Below are positions 25,103 through 37,166 of a stretch of 64,000 bases of DNA, piece by piece. The stretch covers positions 7,618,001-7,682,000 of the forward strand of contig CM072806.1 in the NCBI GenBank assembly GCA_037013495.1. The letters run 5' to 3'. Position numbers and translations under genes: made by a program. The notes beneath the pieces are model-generated. The model saw only the letters and a program-made list of their open reading frames with translations, was not told the origin of the DNA and did no database searches. The stretch is from Hippophae tibetana. Lineage: Eukaryota > Streptophyta > Magnoliopsida > Rosales > Elaeagnaceae. Each line of letters begins with the position of its first letter. The first letter of the stretch is position 1.

Positions 25103-25987
25103 ATGTGTGCTCAAATGTTCTATTTATACACGTTTTTAAGTTTTAAAGTTTACTTTTTAATAGTTAATATACTTGTATTAAAAAGTAACAAACTTTTTTA
25201 GAATTTCATAGATCACTGCTCAGTTGATTTTTTTTACCCTTTTCATAATTCAGATTTAATATTAGGTTAGATTTAAGATGTATCAAACCTTTTAGTCTAA
25301 TTAGTTTGGAATAAAAAAGTTGCAATTGCAACTATTTTAAAGCTTAAGTAATATTTGGGTGGAAATGAATCTAATTATAAAAAGATGAAGTATCCATCTT
25401 TGTTCATGCTAAATGTCTATACGCGTAAAATATTATTGACCTTGAGACAAAAAATAAAAATAAAAAATTTATAACACTCTAAAGGACCGTTCGGCAAAAA
25501 ATAGAAAAAAAATCTCCAAATGACTAGTACAAAGTGTAAACATATTTTAGTCATACAATAAAATAAAATTAAAAGTAAAAGTTCCTTTATAAGATAGTAA
25601 AATAAAGCTTTAATAGAAATCAAAGTAGATTGAAATTAGTTATGCAAAGGTACATGTGATAACGCGACACATTTTTTATATGGTAAAAAAATGCTACTAT
25701 GAAAAACGATTTCAAATCATTTTTCATTTCCAATAGATATAAACTTTTAAGCAACTTTACTTACATTTATCATGATAATAATTGGTATAACATGATAATA
25801 CAATCAGAATATGATATTATATAATAAAAATAAAAAATTAATAATTTTTTTTTCTTAATTTTTTTATATCAACTTATACAAAAAATTGATATAATTAATA
25901 TCAAAATAAGAGATAAATGACACAATAACAACATGACTAACAAGACACAATTTTTATCCCTACTTATATCTTATATATTAATCATAG

Positions 25988-26018
<31 letters not shown>

Positions 26019-26580
26019 CAGACGATAATTCAACTCCGAAAATTAATAGAAGGCGGCTAGTCTACTCCAGCAACGAAAACTCTGTTTCTTACCTTCCCAT
26101 CCTCCCTTTCTTTCTTTCTGTATCTCAGCCAACATCTTTTTTTTATATAGCAATTAGAACACATAAATTCAAAGCAATAAAGAAAAAGCAATCAGTAATT
26201 ATGAAGAAATTAATGGTCAACAAAGTTTAAACGGTCTGAGCCATAAATTTAGCATCTCTATGTTCAAGGGTATTTTTTTTTTCAAAAAAATAAATTCAAC
26301 CTCCAAACACATGTAATAAAAATTTAATTTTATATATTTTTTTTATGTTCAATCTAACTTTAGATTGTTGAGCTATAAGTAATTATTATCTCTTTATTCA
26401 TGTTTTTCTTAAATAATTTTACATAAAACCAAAATTTAAGTTTGGACAATGAAAGCATCTCACCCAGCCGACGGCTGAAGACAAAAATATAAGATTAAAA
26501 AAATGTGTATGGCCACCTTAATTAAATGTCTTATTATCTGCATGTTGCCTGTCTTTACATTATTAGTTTTGTTTCACTCA
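25103..26580. other. Intergenic region upstream of the VQ gene
   Basis: AT-rich spacer with a (TAA)n array at 25990-26018. The minus ORF at 25417-25623 is low-complexity and not called. The last ~400 bases probably include the VQ promoter, with a W-box core (GGTCAA, inverse of TTGACC) at 26215-26220. Confidence 0.5.
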
Positions 26581-26585
26581 ACAAT

Positions 26586-26594
26586 CTATAAATA
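26586..26594 (+). promoter_or_regulatory. TATA box of the VQ gene
   Basis: CTATAAATA lies about 80 bases before the start codon, leaving a leader of roughly 50 bases rich in TCTCAAT repeats. Spacing and form are standard for a plant promoter. Confidence 0.7.
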
Positions 26595-26670
26595 AAAGGG
26601 CAGTCCTGAGACTTTTCTTACTTTTTTATATTCATTCTCAATCTCAATTCTCAATCTTATTTATAATACA

Positions 26671-27240
26671 ATGGAGGCATATTCTTGTTATAATTCAAAC
26701 ATATCAAAGAACCCAAAAGAAAAAACTAGTAATTCAAAGCAATCAATTCCTTCATATTTTGCATCACTTCACTCAATTCAAAAAGTTCCAAAAAAGCCAT
26801 TGAAGAAGTTGCCTATAGCACCATTTCCACCAACACCACCAAAAATATACAAAGTGGATCCTATTAACTTCAGAGACCTTGTTCAAAAGCTCACTGCTGC
26901 TCCTGAGTTCCTCCAAACTCGGAGACTTCAGAACTCAACTTCTCCACCTCTTAATGTTAATGTTACTTCTCATGATCCATTGTTTAATAATTCCAATGAG
27001 TACACTAAAGAGGTAGCGCCTGTAGAAATAGTTCGTCCCATGCCAATAAAACCATCTTCTTTGTCTGTAATGTACAAGGAATTTTCTGAAGCATTGGGAT
27101 CATGTGATAACAACTCAGCAGCATCGAACTTTCTTGGTTTGAATTTGTCACCATCTTCTTCTTATAATTGGTGTTCTTTCCCTCGTCTCAGCCCTGGTAC
27201 AACTACTAGTTTTCTGGAGCAGAAGAGTACAGTTCTTTAG
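26671..27240 (+). CDS. VQ motif-containing protein
   Basis: Intronless 189-residue protein of the plant-specific VQ family. These are nuclear or plastid cofactors that bind WRKY transcription factors and are phosphorylated by MAP kinases. The VQ motif FRDLVQKLTA is at residues 67-76, preceded by the basic-proline run KKPLKKLPIAPFPPTPPKIYKVDP (residues 41-64) common in this family. The motif ends in LTA rather than the usual LTG. The rest is rich in Ser, Asn and Pro and has no other domain. The C-terminal half includes SVMYKEFSEALG and LGLNLSPSSSYNW, the latter resembling an EAR-like LxLxL core (LGLNLS), a possible repression motif. It is most similar in form to the VQ29-like group, but the exact orthologue was not assigned. 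A TATA box and a W-box core upstream fit WRKY-linked control. Confidence 0.92.
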   Translation: MEAYSCYNSNISKNPKEKTSNSKQSIPSYFASLHSIQKVPKKPLKKLPIAPFPPTPPKIYKVDPINFRDLVQKLTAAPEFLQTRRLQNSTSPPLNVNVTSHDPLFNNSNEYTKEVAPVEIVRPMPIKPSSLSVMYKEFSEALGSCDNNSAASNFLGLNLSPSSSYNWCSFPRLSPGTTTSFLEQKSTVL

Positions 27241-27989
27241 GCTATCTAGCTAGCTCTTTCATTTTCTCTGAAGTTTGAAGCTAAGTCATGTTAATTTAGT
27301 TCTATATAAATAACCATTACACTTGTTTTGTAGTTCATTTTCAAAATGTAGCTTAAGACTTGTACACGACAGCAAGAGTCTGCTTGTTTTGATTGTGTTT
27401 TTAAGTAATAAAAAATGTTCAATTCTCAGTAATCAAAATGCATAAATTTTAATGTTGATTATATATATCAACTATATATCCTATCTGCCACATGCTTTTA
27501 CCTGTTAAATATAGGGGAACTTAATTTCAGTGGATAGTGGTTTCAAATGAATTAAAACACTTTCAATCTCTAATAGAAATTTTAATTTCAAAAGTTTGAG
27601 AAGAAAGAAAAATAAGTAATATTTAGTTTAGTAGAAATAGTTTTGAATGCCATGCTTTAATCTTAAAGTAATATCAAAATATTATTCAAAATTACTTCTT
27701 ATATTTCAATAAAAAATGTTTAAATGTTTTTCTTTAAATCACTTTTAATGAAACCGCTATATTTTAAATAATTTCTCTTAAAAACAACTTTCGAGAAAAG
27801 CATATACAAACGGCGTATAAATTAGGATCCGCTAACAATTTTACCATGAAATTGATTTATTCCTATCATCACCCCTTTTCTTTGCGTGTGAGGTTTATGG
27901 ATTATTTAAAAAAAAAATCTTAGAAAAGGAGAATTACCACACTACTTGATTTTTCTAAAAATGCTACAAAGAATCACGTAATGTTGTGT
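27241..27989 (+). other. VQ 3' UTR and spacer
   Basis: The first ~170 bases after the stop are probable 3' UTR, with AGTAATAAAAAATG near 27405 as a polyadenylation signal. The remainder is AT-rich spacer up to the CACTA MITE. Confidence 0.45.
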
Positions 27990-27992
27990 TTT

Positions 27993-28727
27993 CACTACTA
28001 CAAAAAGGAGTATTAAAGTCAATTCGCTGAACCGACTTTAAATTAAATAACTTAAAGTTTAAAGTCGGTAAGGCGTGAACCGATTTTATGTTTAAAGTCG
28101 GTTCACGGGATGAACCGACTTTAATTTTTTTTTTAATTTTATTCATTTTCAACTTGTATTCGAGCAGAAAAAAAAACCAAAATCAGTTTAGCAAATAGTT
28201 CAAATAATACAAATATTTGAAAAATAAAATATTAATTAATAACAAAAAAATTACCATGGTTTTGTTATATTTTATTCAAGATCGTCATATTCTTCTCCTT
28301 ATGTTATAATACAAATCTACATATATAATACAAAAAATTATACACATAAATAATAACACATAATAACAGAAAAAATATGAATAATAGGGGATCTAAAAGA
28401 TTAGTTAGAGATGAAGAAAACTCACTAACCGATGTTGGAAATGGTAGTCGTAGGTGGCCGGAAAATGAGAAAGAGTGTAGGAGAAGTGGAGGAGGAGGTT
28501 TTCGATTTTTTAGAATTCTACAACGCTGAAAATAGTTTCTATATGGGAAGAAAGAAGAGAAAAGATTTATCCACGTGTGTAACGTCGGTTGACGTGTCGA
28601 ACCGACGCTACATCCTACGTGGATATCGTCGGGTCTATATCGAACCGACTTTAAACCAATTTAAAGTCAGTTTTTTTTCAAAAACCAACTTTACGTATCG
28701 ACTTAAATACCAATTTTTGTAGTAGTG
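27993..28727 (+). mobile_element. Complete non-autonomous CACTA element, 735 bp
   Basis: The left end is CACTACTACAAAAAGGAGTA and the right end is TTTTTGTAGTAGTG. The flanking 3-bp TTT occurs on both sides (27990-27992, 28728-28730), the CACTA hallmark. Subterminal zones hold inverted AAAGTCGG/CCGACTTTA words on both sides and, on the right, the palindromic ACGT/CGTCGG block shared with 1-166 and 24880-25102. The interior has an ORF-like stretch (28432-28722, 96 codons) that runs into the right subterminal repeat, so it is not a credible gene. The element probably depends on a transposase elsewhere in the genome. Confidence 0.85.
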
Positions 28728-28730
28728 TTT

Positions 28731-30679
28731 GTGTTTAATAAGTGATCATATAAAATCTTTAAATTTATAAAATAATTAATGATAAATTTAAGTACAATTA
28801 GATTTTGATCGTGTTCATACATCTTATTATGTCGTATAAGTGTATCATGCATGTACCTACTAATATATAAAAAATCAAGTAATATTAATTGTTAATAGGG
28901 ATATATGCTGTTCAAACTGTGAACTAATTAAACACATTATAAGACAGTAATCCCTAGAGAACATTATTATTCTTAACCAAAAATTTCTATTTTATTTACT
29001 ATACAGGGCTCACTATAGATAGAATCATAGAAGCCGAATAAGATTTTCTTGATGTTTTTAACAAAATTCTTCAATAAAAGACGTATGGATTGGGGAAATA
29101 TTTGCACAAGGTCAAAGTGAAGGCTCCAATTAGTCTTTGGTTGGACTTGGTCATTTATTCATGTCCAAAAAATTGTCTTATAATGTCAATGAAAATGACT
29201 TTGAACGTGGCCGCCTGCCTCCTCTTGTTTATACTCTACATGTGCATTGTGTGAAAAATAATAGAGATGCTAATTTCTCTCTACGACAAGTTAATGAACT
29301 TACCTTAATTTTCAAACTTTATTCAACTCATTGCTTAGAATCATGATCAGGGAGACCATGCAACATTTATTGTATGATTATTGCCGGGTAAAATATTTTT
29401 ATTATAAACACGATAAAGTGTAATAATTATTTATCTTGGAGTGCATAAATAATTTATTTGATTTTATTTTTAATTTTTATTAATTATAAAAATATGTATT
29501 TGTTTTCTTATAACATAAAAATATATATATTCATTTATGTTATAAAAAAATAAACATATGATTTTTTTTTCTTAAAAATGTTAAAAATGAAACTTCGTTA
29601 TTGAAAGATAACTGTGTAATTTTGCTGGCTCAATCCAGCATAAGCCTCATGCCCATTGGATTGGGATGCCAGATTTTATCCAACTCAATACGTTATGTGA
29701 GTCTATAGGGAGTGATCGTCTTAGTCTGTTAAAGAAGTTTCTTCAAAGGCTGCCCCTTAGTCCAAATTCATTTTGACAACTCATTTTTTTAATCTTTTAT
29801 CTTTAATTAAAATACTAAGTTTAATGTATATTATATATGATTTAAAATTTTAATTATTTTAAAGAAGAAAATAAAAATTAAGATGATAGAAAATGTTTGA
29901 TTTTTTTATTTATTGATTACCTTTGTGTTAATATGATCATGAGAAAATAAAGAGTCATTCCTTAAATATGAGAAGATAAAAAGTTATTTTTATAAAAAAT
30001 GAAAAAAAATATATTAATAAATACAATAATTTTTAATATCAATACAAAGTTTTTTCAATATTAAAAAAGTAAATAAAAAATATATTTACAAAATTATTTT
30101 AGCATTTATTTATTACCTTTTCTATTAAAAATATATATTAAAAAACTTATTTATTTTCTTATTGAAGTTATTTAGAGAGAAAGCATAATTGTAATCTAAC
30201 ATCACTTATTTCTTTCATTTTTTTATTTTAAAAATATTGAACTAAAAAATTTACTACTTTACTTATACAAAAAAAATTAATACAGAAAAATAATTTTTTT
30301 TATATCTTTATAACTTATGAGAAGATAAATTCTTATATTAAAAATTAAAATAAACTTGTATATAAAATATATAAATTTAAATATAATTGATAAGAATAAT
30401 ATTAATTATATTTAAAAATAAATGAAACTTAAAAAAAACTAGAAGATCAGATGGATCTAGCTTACTGATTTACTCCAATACATTAAAACATATAAGTTGA
30501 TCTACATTATTTGAATTGGGCTAATAGTGAGTCAGACCTAGAAGAGAATACATATTTTGGCCTATTTTACACATTTTATGAAAATACATTATGTCATATA
30601 ATTAAACAAATTATTTATTATATTTTTATAATTAATTATAATAAGGTGAGTAATATATAAGGTTTTATAGATTTTATAA
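28731..30679. other. Intergenic region, no gene supported
   Basis: AT-rich spacer. GC-richer patches at 29100-29350 and 29625-29770 yield no recognisable protein. The open frame at 29137-29346 starts at TTG/ATG-poor sequence and shows no domain. Confidence 0.5.
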
Positions 30680-32740
30680 AGAGAACACATGACACATAAT
30701 TGTTCTTTGTTTAAAACCTTTAAGGAACACAATAAAAGAACAGTTACCTTTGATAATGGTAAAACATCTAAAATTATTGGAAAAAACTCTATTTAAATAG
30801 AAGTTATCCCTAAACTTGATGAAGTTTTATATGTAAAATAACTTAAGGTAAACTTGATTAGCATAAGTCAAATATGTGATAGTGATTTTAATGTGTAATT
30901 TACAAACAATCACTGTATTGTAACAGATCAAAATAGAGAATTTATTATTAAAGGAATCAGATCACATGACAATTGTTATTGTATTGATACATCACCCACA
31001 ATAACATGTAACCTAGCTAGCAATGAATCAACTACCTTGTGACACGAAAATCTAGGTCATATGAATTTTAAAGATCTGGTTAGATTAAGTAAAATTGAGA
31101 CTGTGCGTGGTTTACCTATTCTTTCAAAAATTGAAACACCTATATGTGGACCATGTCAATTGGGTAAACAAATTAGGATTGCTCATAAGAAGATAAAGAG
31201 TATAAATACAAACAGAGTATTAGAATTGATACATATTAACTTAATGGGTCCTATGTCACATTATAAATCGTGTGTATCTTCGCCCAGGTACAAACCAAAC
31301 TCCCTATGAGATATGGAGAGGTAAAAAACCAAATATAAAATTCATGCATATTTTTGGAAGTAAATGCTATATACTTCGAGATCGAGAACAGTTGAGTAAG
31401 TTGGATTCAAGAAGTGATGAAGGTATATTTCTTGGTTATTCCATAAATAGTAGAGCCTACAAAGTCTTCAACTATAGAACTAATTTAGTTATGGAATCCA
31501 TAAATGTCGTTATAGATGATGGAGGTAAGTAGAATACAAGTGAAAAAGTTAGAAATGAAGAAAATTTCACAACACCTCGATTAACAATGACCAGTGACAT
31601 AATTGGAATAAAAGAAGAGGAATTGAAGGAAAGAGAACAAAAGAAGAAAAAAACATCAACCTCATCAATGATAAATCTAACTCGAATTTCAAAAAATCAT
31701 CCTATTAAGAATATAATTGGAGATCCTAATGCAAGCATGGTAACAAGAAGAAGACAAATAAGTGAGGTAATCTATTTATGCTATATTTCTCAATTTGAAC
31801 CAAAAAATGTGAATGAAGCCCTTAGGGATGAATTTTGGATAAATGTCATGGAGGATGAGTTAGCTCAATTCGAAAGAAATCATGTATGATTATTAATACC
31901 TAAGCCTAAAAACAAAAATGTTATTGGAACAAAATGAGTTTTCAAAAATAAATCTGATGAACATGACATTATTGTTAGAAATAAGGCTAAGTTAGTAGTT
32001 CAAGGCTACACACAAGTAGAAGGAGTTGACTTTGATGAAACATTTGCACATGTAGCTAGACTAGAGTCAATTAGGATTTTACTTGTCATTTCCTATCATA
32101 TGAAGTTCAAATTATATCAAATGGATGTTAAGTCTGCCTTTTTGAATAGATTTCTGAATGAGAAGGTATACATTGAACAACCAAAATGATTTGTTGATCC
32201 GAAATTTCCAAATCATGTTTACAAACTCAAAAAGGCTCTTTATGGTTTGAAACAAGCTCCACGAGCATGGTATAAGAGACTTACCAACTATCTTTTGAAC
32301 AAGGGATTTATTCGAGGGGGAGTTGATAAGACTCTATTCATTAAAAGGAGTAGTGACGAGATCTTTATTGCTCAAATTTATGTGGATGACATAGTTTTTG
32401 GATCCACATCTAGTACACTAGTGGATGATTTTGTTCATGTTATGACAAATGAATTTGAAATTTCCATGGTAGGTGAAATGACCTTCTTCCTTGGTTTGCA
32501 AATCAAGCAATCTCATGATAATATATTTATTTCTCAAATCAAGTACACATATAACCTTGTTAAAAGGTTTGGTCTTGAAACTAGCAAGCCATTATGGACT
32601 TCTTCAGGTACTAGCACAAAAATTACAAAGGATACTCAAGGTAAAAGTGTTAATCATGTCACATTATGTATCTTCCCAAAGAATGAGCACTTATTACAAT
32701 GCATCTCAAAACATCCTCATTCATCAAGTATTTTCCTATA
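30680..32740 (+). pseudogene. Broken Ty1/copia polyprotein, SIRE-like lineage
   Basis: Remnant of a copia retrotransposon in order protease end, integrase, reverse transcriptase. It begins inside the protease (HMTHNCSLFKTF), past the missing DSG active site. The integrase zinc/pre-integrase part is at about 31040-31250 (ENLGHMNF, CGPCQLGKQ, then LIHINLMGPM). At about 31265-31290 it jumps straight to GTNQTPYEIW, so the integrase catalytic core has been deleted. Reverse transcriptase follows (QMDVKSAFLN near 32120, YGLKQAPRAWY near 32247, YVDD at 32379-32390, FFLGLQIKQ near 32490). Stops and frame changes occur before the RT palm (for example after IGTK near 31934, and QPK* near 32188), but 32247-32650 is open. 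RNase H is missing. No LTRs were found. The YVDDIVFGST and EISMVGEMTFFLG forms point to the SIRE/Maximus group. Confidence 0.88.
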
Positions 32741-32744
32741 GGTT

Positions 32745-34320
32745 CAACTACATGTTTACACTTAGGAAAAAGTATGAAAATAAGTCAAGAACATAATTAT
32801 TAAGTATACTATAATATTAGTCGTACTAGAACTTGAGGTAGTAAGGCATGCTTCCATACTTCTTAGACTTCTCAAAAGTGCCCAACCTTTTGTATGTTCA
32901 CGTCATTTCATTCAAATGAGAAACAAAAGTGCATAAGTTAGAAAAGGGTTACAAAGAAAGCCTAAGTGTTAGAGAATAAGGCACCCACAAGAAAAATATA
33001 AGAGCTACTCACACTTGCATGATTCTTTTGTAAGAAATGAGTCATGTCATCAATGACTCCCATTAGGATGCCAAAAATGTTGTGACAAACATAACCAAAA
33101 AGATTGTGTTATCATGAGGAACTAGATCCATCACTTGGGTTGTACCTCCTCAACTAGAACTTTGCTAGACAAGGGTTTGTTAGACATACAATTGTTAGAG
33201 AAATGGGTACTAGTCAAGCTCCTACTAGATGGGACTCCATTACGCCTACCTTTATCGTATGGAACCTCATTTACCATGCTATCGTGTGTTCTCTACTCAG
33301 TTACCACAACATGTGTTCTCCACTCAGTTACCAACTCGTGTGGACCTTCATGGTTCAACTTCGTTATGATGTGCATCCATCGCTAGCAGATCTGCATTTG
33401 GTGGCAGGAAAAATATCAAGTATAACTTTCAACTTCTGAAAGGGTAATGCAACTAAGAAAGAGACTTTAGTGACTCAAAAAAGTCATCTCACTCAAAATT
33501 TTCTACACAGGCTTAAAGAGTTTGACATGCATAATAGAAAATACATAATGTAAAAGACATCATGTAACCCCAAGTTTGACTTCATAAGTGCCAATATTGA
33601 CTTCGATATAACTTTCTAAATGAGAGTTCGATTGAAATTTGAAAGCTCGTACCGATGATAAGAAGCCACCATACATGTTTTGATTGCTAGATACGACACA
33701 AAATCCTTCACATAGACATATAAAAATAGTGCACAAGTGAAATCCGAGTATTGTTAGTGTGGTTGGAAGGTCACAAACTGAGATACTGATGGAACTATAA
33801 TAATATCTTCTTGCCCATTTTTTCAAGGCCCATGGTGAATAAAGAGTGATTTCAGTTATTAAAAGTGTTATGGGTTCAATAAGTATTGATTCATCATATA
33901 AACATAACTATAAAATAATTTAAATAAAAAGAAGAATAACCAATAATTATACTTTAATTGATAATTACAAAAAGATAAATATAATGATATAACAAATTTA
34001 TTTACATGAACAATGAATACTATCATATTATTTCTATTTTTTATGTATATTTAACATTGTACACGTTCATACATAAATTAGATCTCATGGAGATTTATGT
34101 ACAAACATTTTTTTCCCTCTTAATCATAAAATGATAAGTAGATATCCTATATCATCAAATTCTATTATTAATTTAAGTATCAAATAGTCAAATGTAATCA
34201 CCTAATACAATGTATAAGACTCTACCGAGTTATTATATCTCGTAAATTCATATAAAATAATTCTAAGAACAAAAATCGCTATTAACATAAGATTTGTATG
34301 TGAGGAATTTAATCATGTAT
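32745..34320. other. Repeat-like spacer between copia relic and BSD gene
   Basis: The part at 32860-33840 has balanced base composition like decayed retroelement DNA. It contains the near-duplicate GTGTTCTCTACTCAGTTACCA/GTGTTCTCCACTCAGTTACCA pair near 33288 and 33312. Open frames (33135, 33203, 33560 minus) match nothing recognised. It may be 3' sequence of the copia element. From 33850 to 34320 it is AT-rich promoter-proximal DNA. Confidence 0.45.
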
Positions 34321-34444
34321 GAATAGATACGACGCCGTAGTTGGAAGCATTATCCCCGTGGGCCGAGGCGTTATCATTCAAAGTCTCAAGGCAAAAATTA
34401 GTGTTAGGCTGTGCCTGTGAGCTCAAAAGCTTGGATCTGAAACA

Positions 34445-37166
34445 ATGTCATGGCTTGCTAAGTCAATCGCCAACTCACTCAAAATCGATGACGACGATGA
34501 CGACAACACCCAAAACAACAATACCATCGACATAAAATCACAGACAACAATCGTTTCATCGCCCTCGGCATCATCAACTCCCATTGCTCGGGGCGTCAAA
34601 GAAGACATCTCGGAGTTCAAAAAAACCCTAACCCGTCAATTTTGGGGCGTAGCCTCCTTCCTCGCTCCACCTCCCGAGTCTTCTCCTCCTCCAAGAGATT
34701 CCACTCAGATCTCGGAGATCGATGGTACTCCCGATCTGAAAGTCTCTGATGAGGATATAATTTCTGGAATTCGCAATGACTTTGCTGAGATCGGTGGTAG
34801 ATTTAAGACTGGGATATCCAAGTTGTCGACTAATAAGGCTGTGTCAGAGTTTACTAAGATTGCTTCGAATTTACTGCAGTTTCAAGGGGATGAGCATGAT
34901 GAATTTGAGGCTAGAAGTGCGGTTGGGGTGACCGATGAAGTTGTTGCTTTTGCACGGAATATTTCTTTGCATCCTGAGACTTGGCTTGATTTTCCTTTGT
35001 CCGATGATGATTCTGATGGTATTCTAGTTTTTCAATTGCTAATTTTGTTTTTATTTATTTATTAAATTCTGCTTATTGACTATAATGTGATGATTGGTTT
35101 ATGATTGTTTTGTGGTTCTTGTGTGTTTTTACCCTGGTTCACATTCGATCCTTTTTTCTATTTGACTAGGTAGGCAACTTGAATTGTCTGGAATTTTGGA
35201 AAGCTTTGCATTGATAATTTTCGTCATAATGTAGTGTGCTGTTCCATTATTGAATAATTTGTTAATTCTTTCCCAGATTTTGATTTGTCTGATGCCCAAC
35301 AAGAGCATGCCCTCGCTGTTGAACGACTTGCACCGAATTTAGGAGCCCTCAGGATTGAACTTTGCCCAGAGCATATGAGTGAGAGTTACTTTTGGAAGAT
35401 CTACTATGTGCTGTTGCATCCTAGACTCTGTAAAGAAGATGCTAGTCTTTTGTCAACTTATCAAGTAGGTTCCCCGTTCCCTGCTACTCTATCCTAACAG
35501 TTATTTGTGTCGCTGTAATGAATTTCTTGTTCTATGGTGGGATCAATTTTGAATTTTACTCTCCTAACATGTTCCGAGGAGCTTATCTATCATTAGTTCT
35601 ATGGCATTATGATTTTTCAATCAGTTGAGATTTGTGTATTCAATGTAAGTGCTTGTGGAATATGTGCTTAGTAAAACTTATCTCAGATGCATGAAAGTCT
35701 GGCATGTTGTATGATGATGGAGCACTAGTCTGCTTTTGTAATTTTCTGTATATTGCAGGGATAGTTTCTAATCTTTCGAATGAATGAATCTTGAACCTTG
35801 AACCTTCAATTTAGATTTGAAATTAATATGATGAGGATCAGAAACAATTAAACTGCACATAGTTTATCGCTTTTTACCATTATCATTTTCATAATCCACA
35901 GTTGTAAACTCTTTAGCATCGGATATTGTGGCTGGGTAAAGTCTACATTACTGTAAGATATTGCTGTTGTTACCAGTCTAGATTAACGTGGCTTTTGGAT
36001 ATTGTTCATTATCACTATGCTTTTGTAATGGTAGATTTTGTGAATTGTTAGTTCATTACCATTTTAGCCTTGTATGTCTACCAATCTTGCACTCGTTTTT
36101 TCTTTGCACGCCACACAATCTAGATGCTTAATTCTGTATGAAAATCCTTTAAAAATATGGCTAGCTACTAGGCCAGACCGGATCAACGGTGCGGTGGGGA
36201 ATGATTTTTGGTAGATAGAAAAGAGGTCCATTCCGCACTTGAATATCGAACTTAGTAACGTTATGGGTTTATTCTTTGCTAAATTTTGTTATTTTTCAAC
36301 CATCATATGATCTAAAGTGCAGTATTTGGAAATATGATGACATTGGCTTGCAAAATCATATAACTTTTTTGTGCAACCTCGTATTTTCTAGGAACTGATT
36401 TCAAGTAATTTGCCTTTTCTATTTGGAATATCTCGTACCCAGCATGTGCTTGACTTGATGTTTACGGATGCAGATAATGGAAGCTAGAGCTATATTGGCT
36501 CAGGAGTTACAGAGCAGAGGCAGGGCTCAGGCAGGGAGAGACTTTTCTCCAGGAATCATCATTAACTCGAAAGGAGTGCCTGCTTCACCAGAAGAAAAAC
36601 ATATTTCTGTGCAACCTAGTGCTCAAGCTGACTTGCTGCCTGTAGAAGCATTGAAGACTGAATCTGCTTATTTGCATGAGGCTATTGATGTTGAGACTGA
36701 GAAGCATGCCATAGAAGATGCGGCGATCAAAGTTATCGACAAACCTGTTGTTTCAGAAGGGCCAGAAAATCAGACCAAGTATCACGAGGCAACTTCTGGT
36801 TCTTCCTCCAAAGTTTTGGATGTGAAATTTGAGGATGATGCTGATGATTGGTTGAAGGAAGACAATTCGGAGGCTGTTGGTGGCAGTGGGACCAACATCC
36901 CTATTGGGAATGATGAGGATGTGTCTTTCAGTGATCTTGAAGAGGATGATGAGGAGTTGTCCTCAAGTCATAAGAAAGTGACATCTGGCTCTGATTCTTC
37001 AGCAAAAGATTCCCGGGACTGGGTGCAGCTGAGTCGAAGCTCTACTTCGGATAAAGATCTGAACTCGGTGGAGATCAGACAGTCTGGACCTGACCGGGTA
37101 AGTGGTAGCAATGAGAACAAGGATGCTAATGATTGGCTTGACTTCGATGATATTGATGATGTGTGA
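34445..37166 (+). CDS. BSD domain-containing protein (three exons)
   Basis: Spliced CDS of exons 34445-35018, 35277-35464 and 36474-37166, giving 484 residues. Introns are GT-AG (258 and 1009 bp), and frames join cleanly at GATG/AT and CAA/ATA. The N-terminus MSWLAKSIANSLK and an Asp run (residues 16-22) are followed by Ser/Pro-rich sequence and a helical region (residues ~95-150). The BSD domain lies in exon 2 at about residues 198-254, with the signature Phe-Trp pair at 230-231 (YFWKIYYVLL). BSD domains occur in TFIIH p62-like, synapse-associated and DOS2-like proteins and are thought to mediate protein contacts; the plant role is poorly defined. The helical IMEARAILAQELQ opens exon 3. The C-terminus is acidic, with repeated DDWL, RDWVQL and NDWLDFDDIDDV words. 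The start at 34445 is the first in-frame ATG with this family's N-terminus. No break is seen. Confidence 0.92.

Noticed and set aside
28432..28722. 96-codon ORF inside the 735-bp CACTA MITE
   Set aside because: Its second half is the transposon's own palindromic terminal repeat; no domain is visible.
34341..34535. ORF overlapping the BSD first exon
   Set aside because: It begins at TTG and is out of frame with the clear BSD protein.
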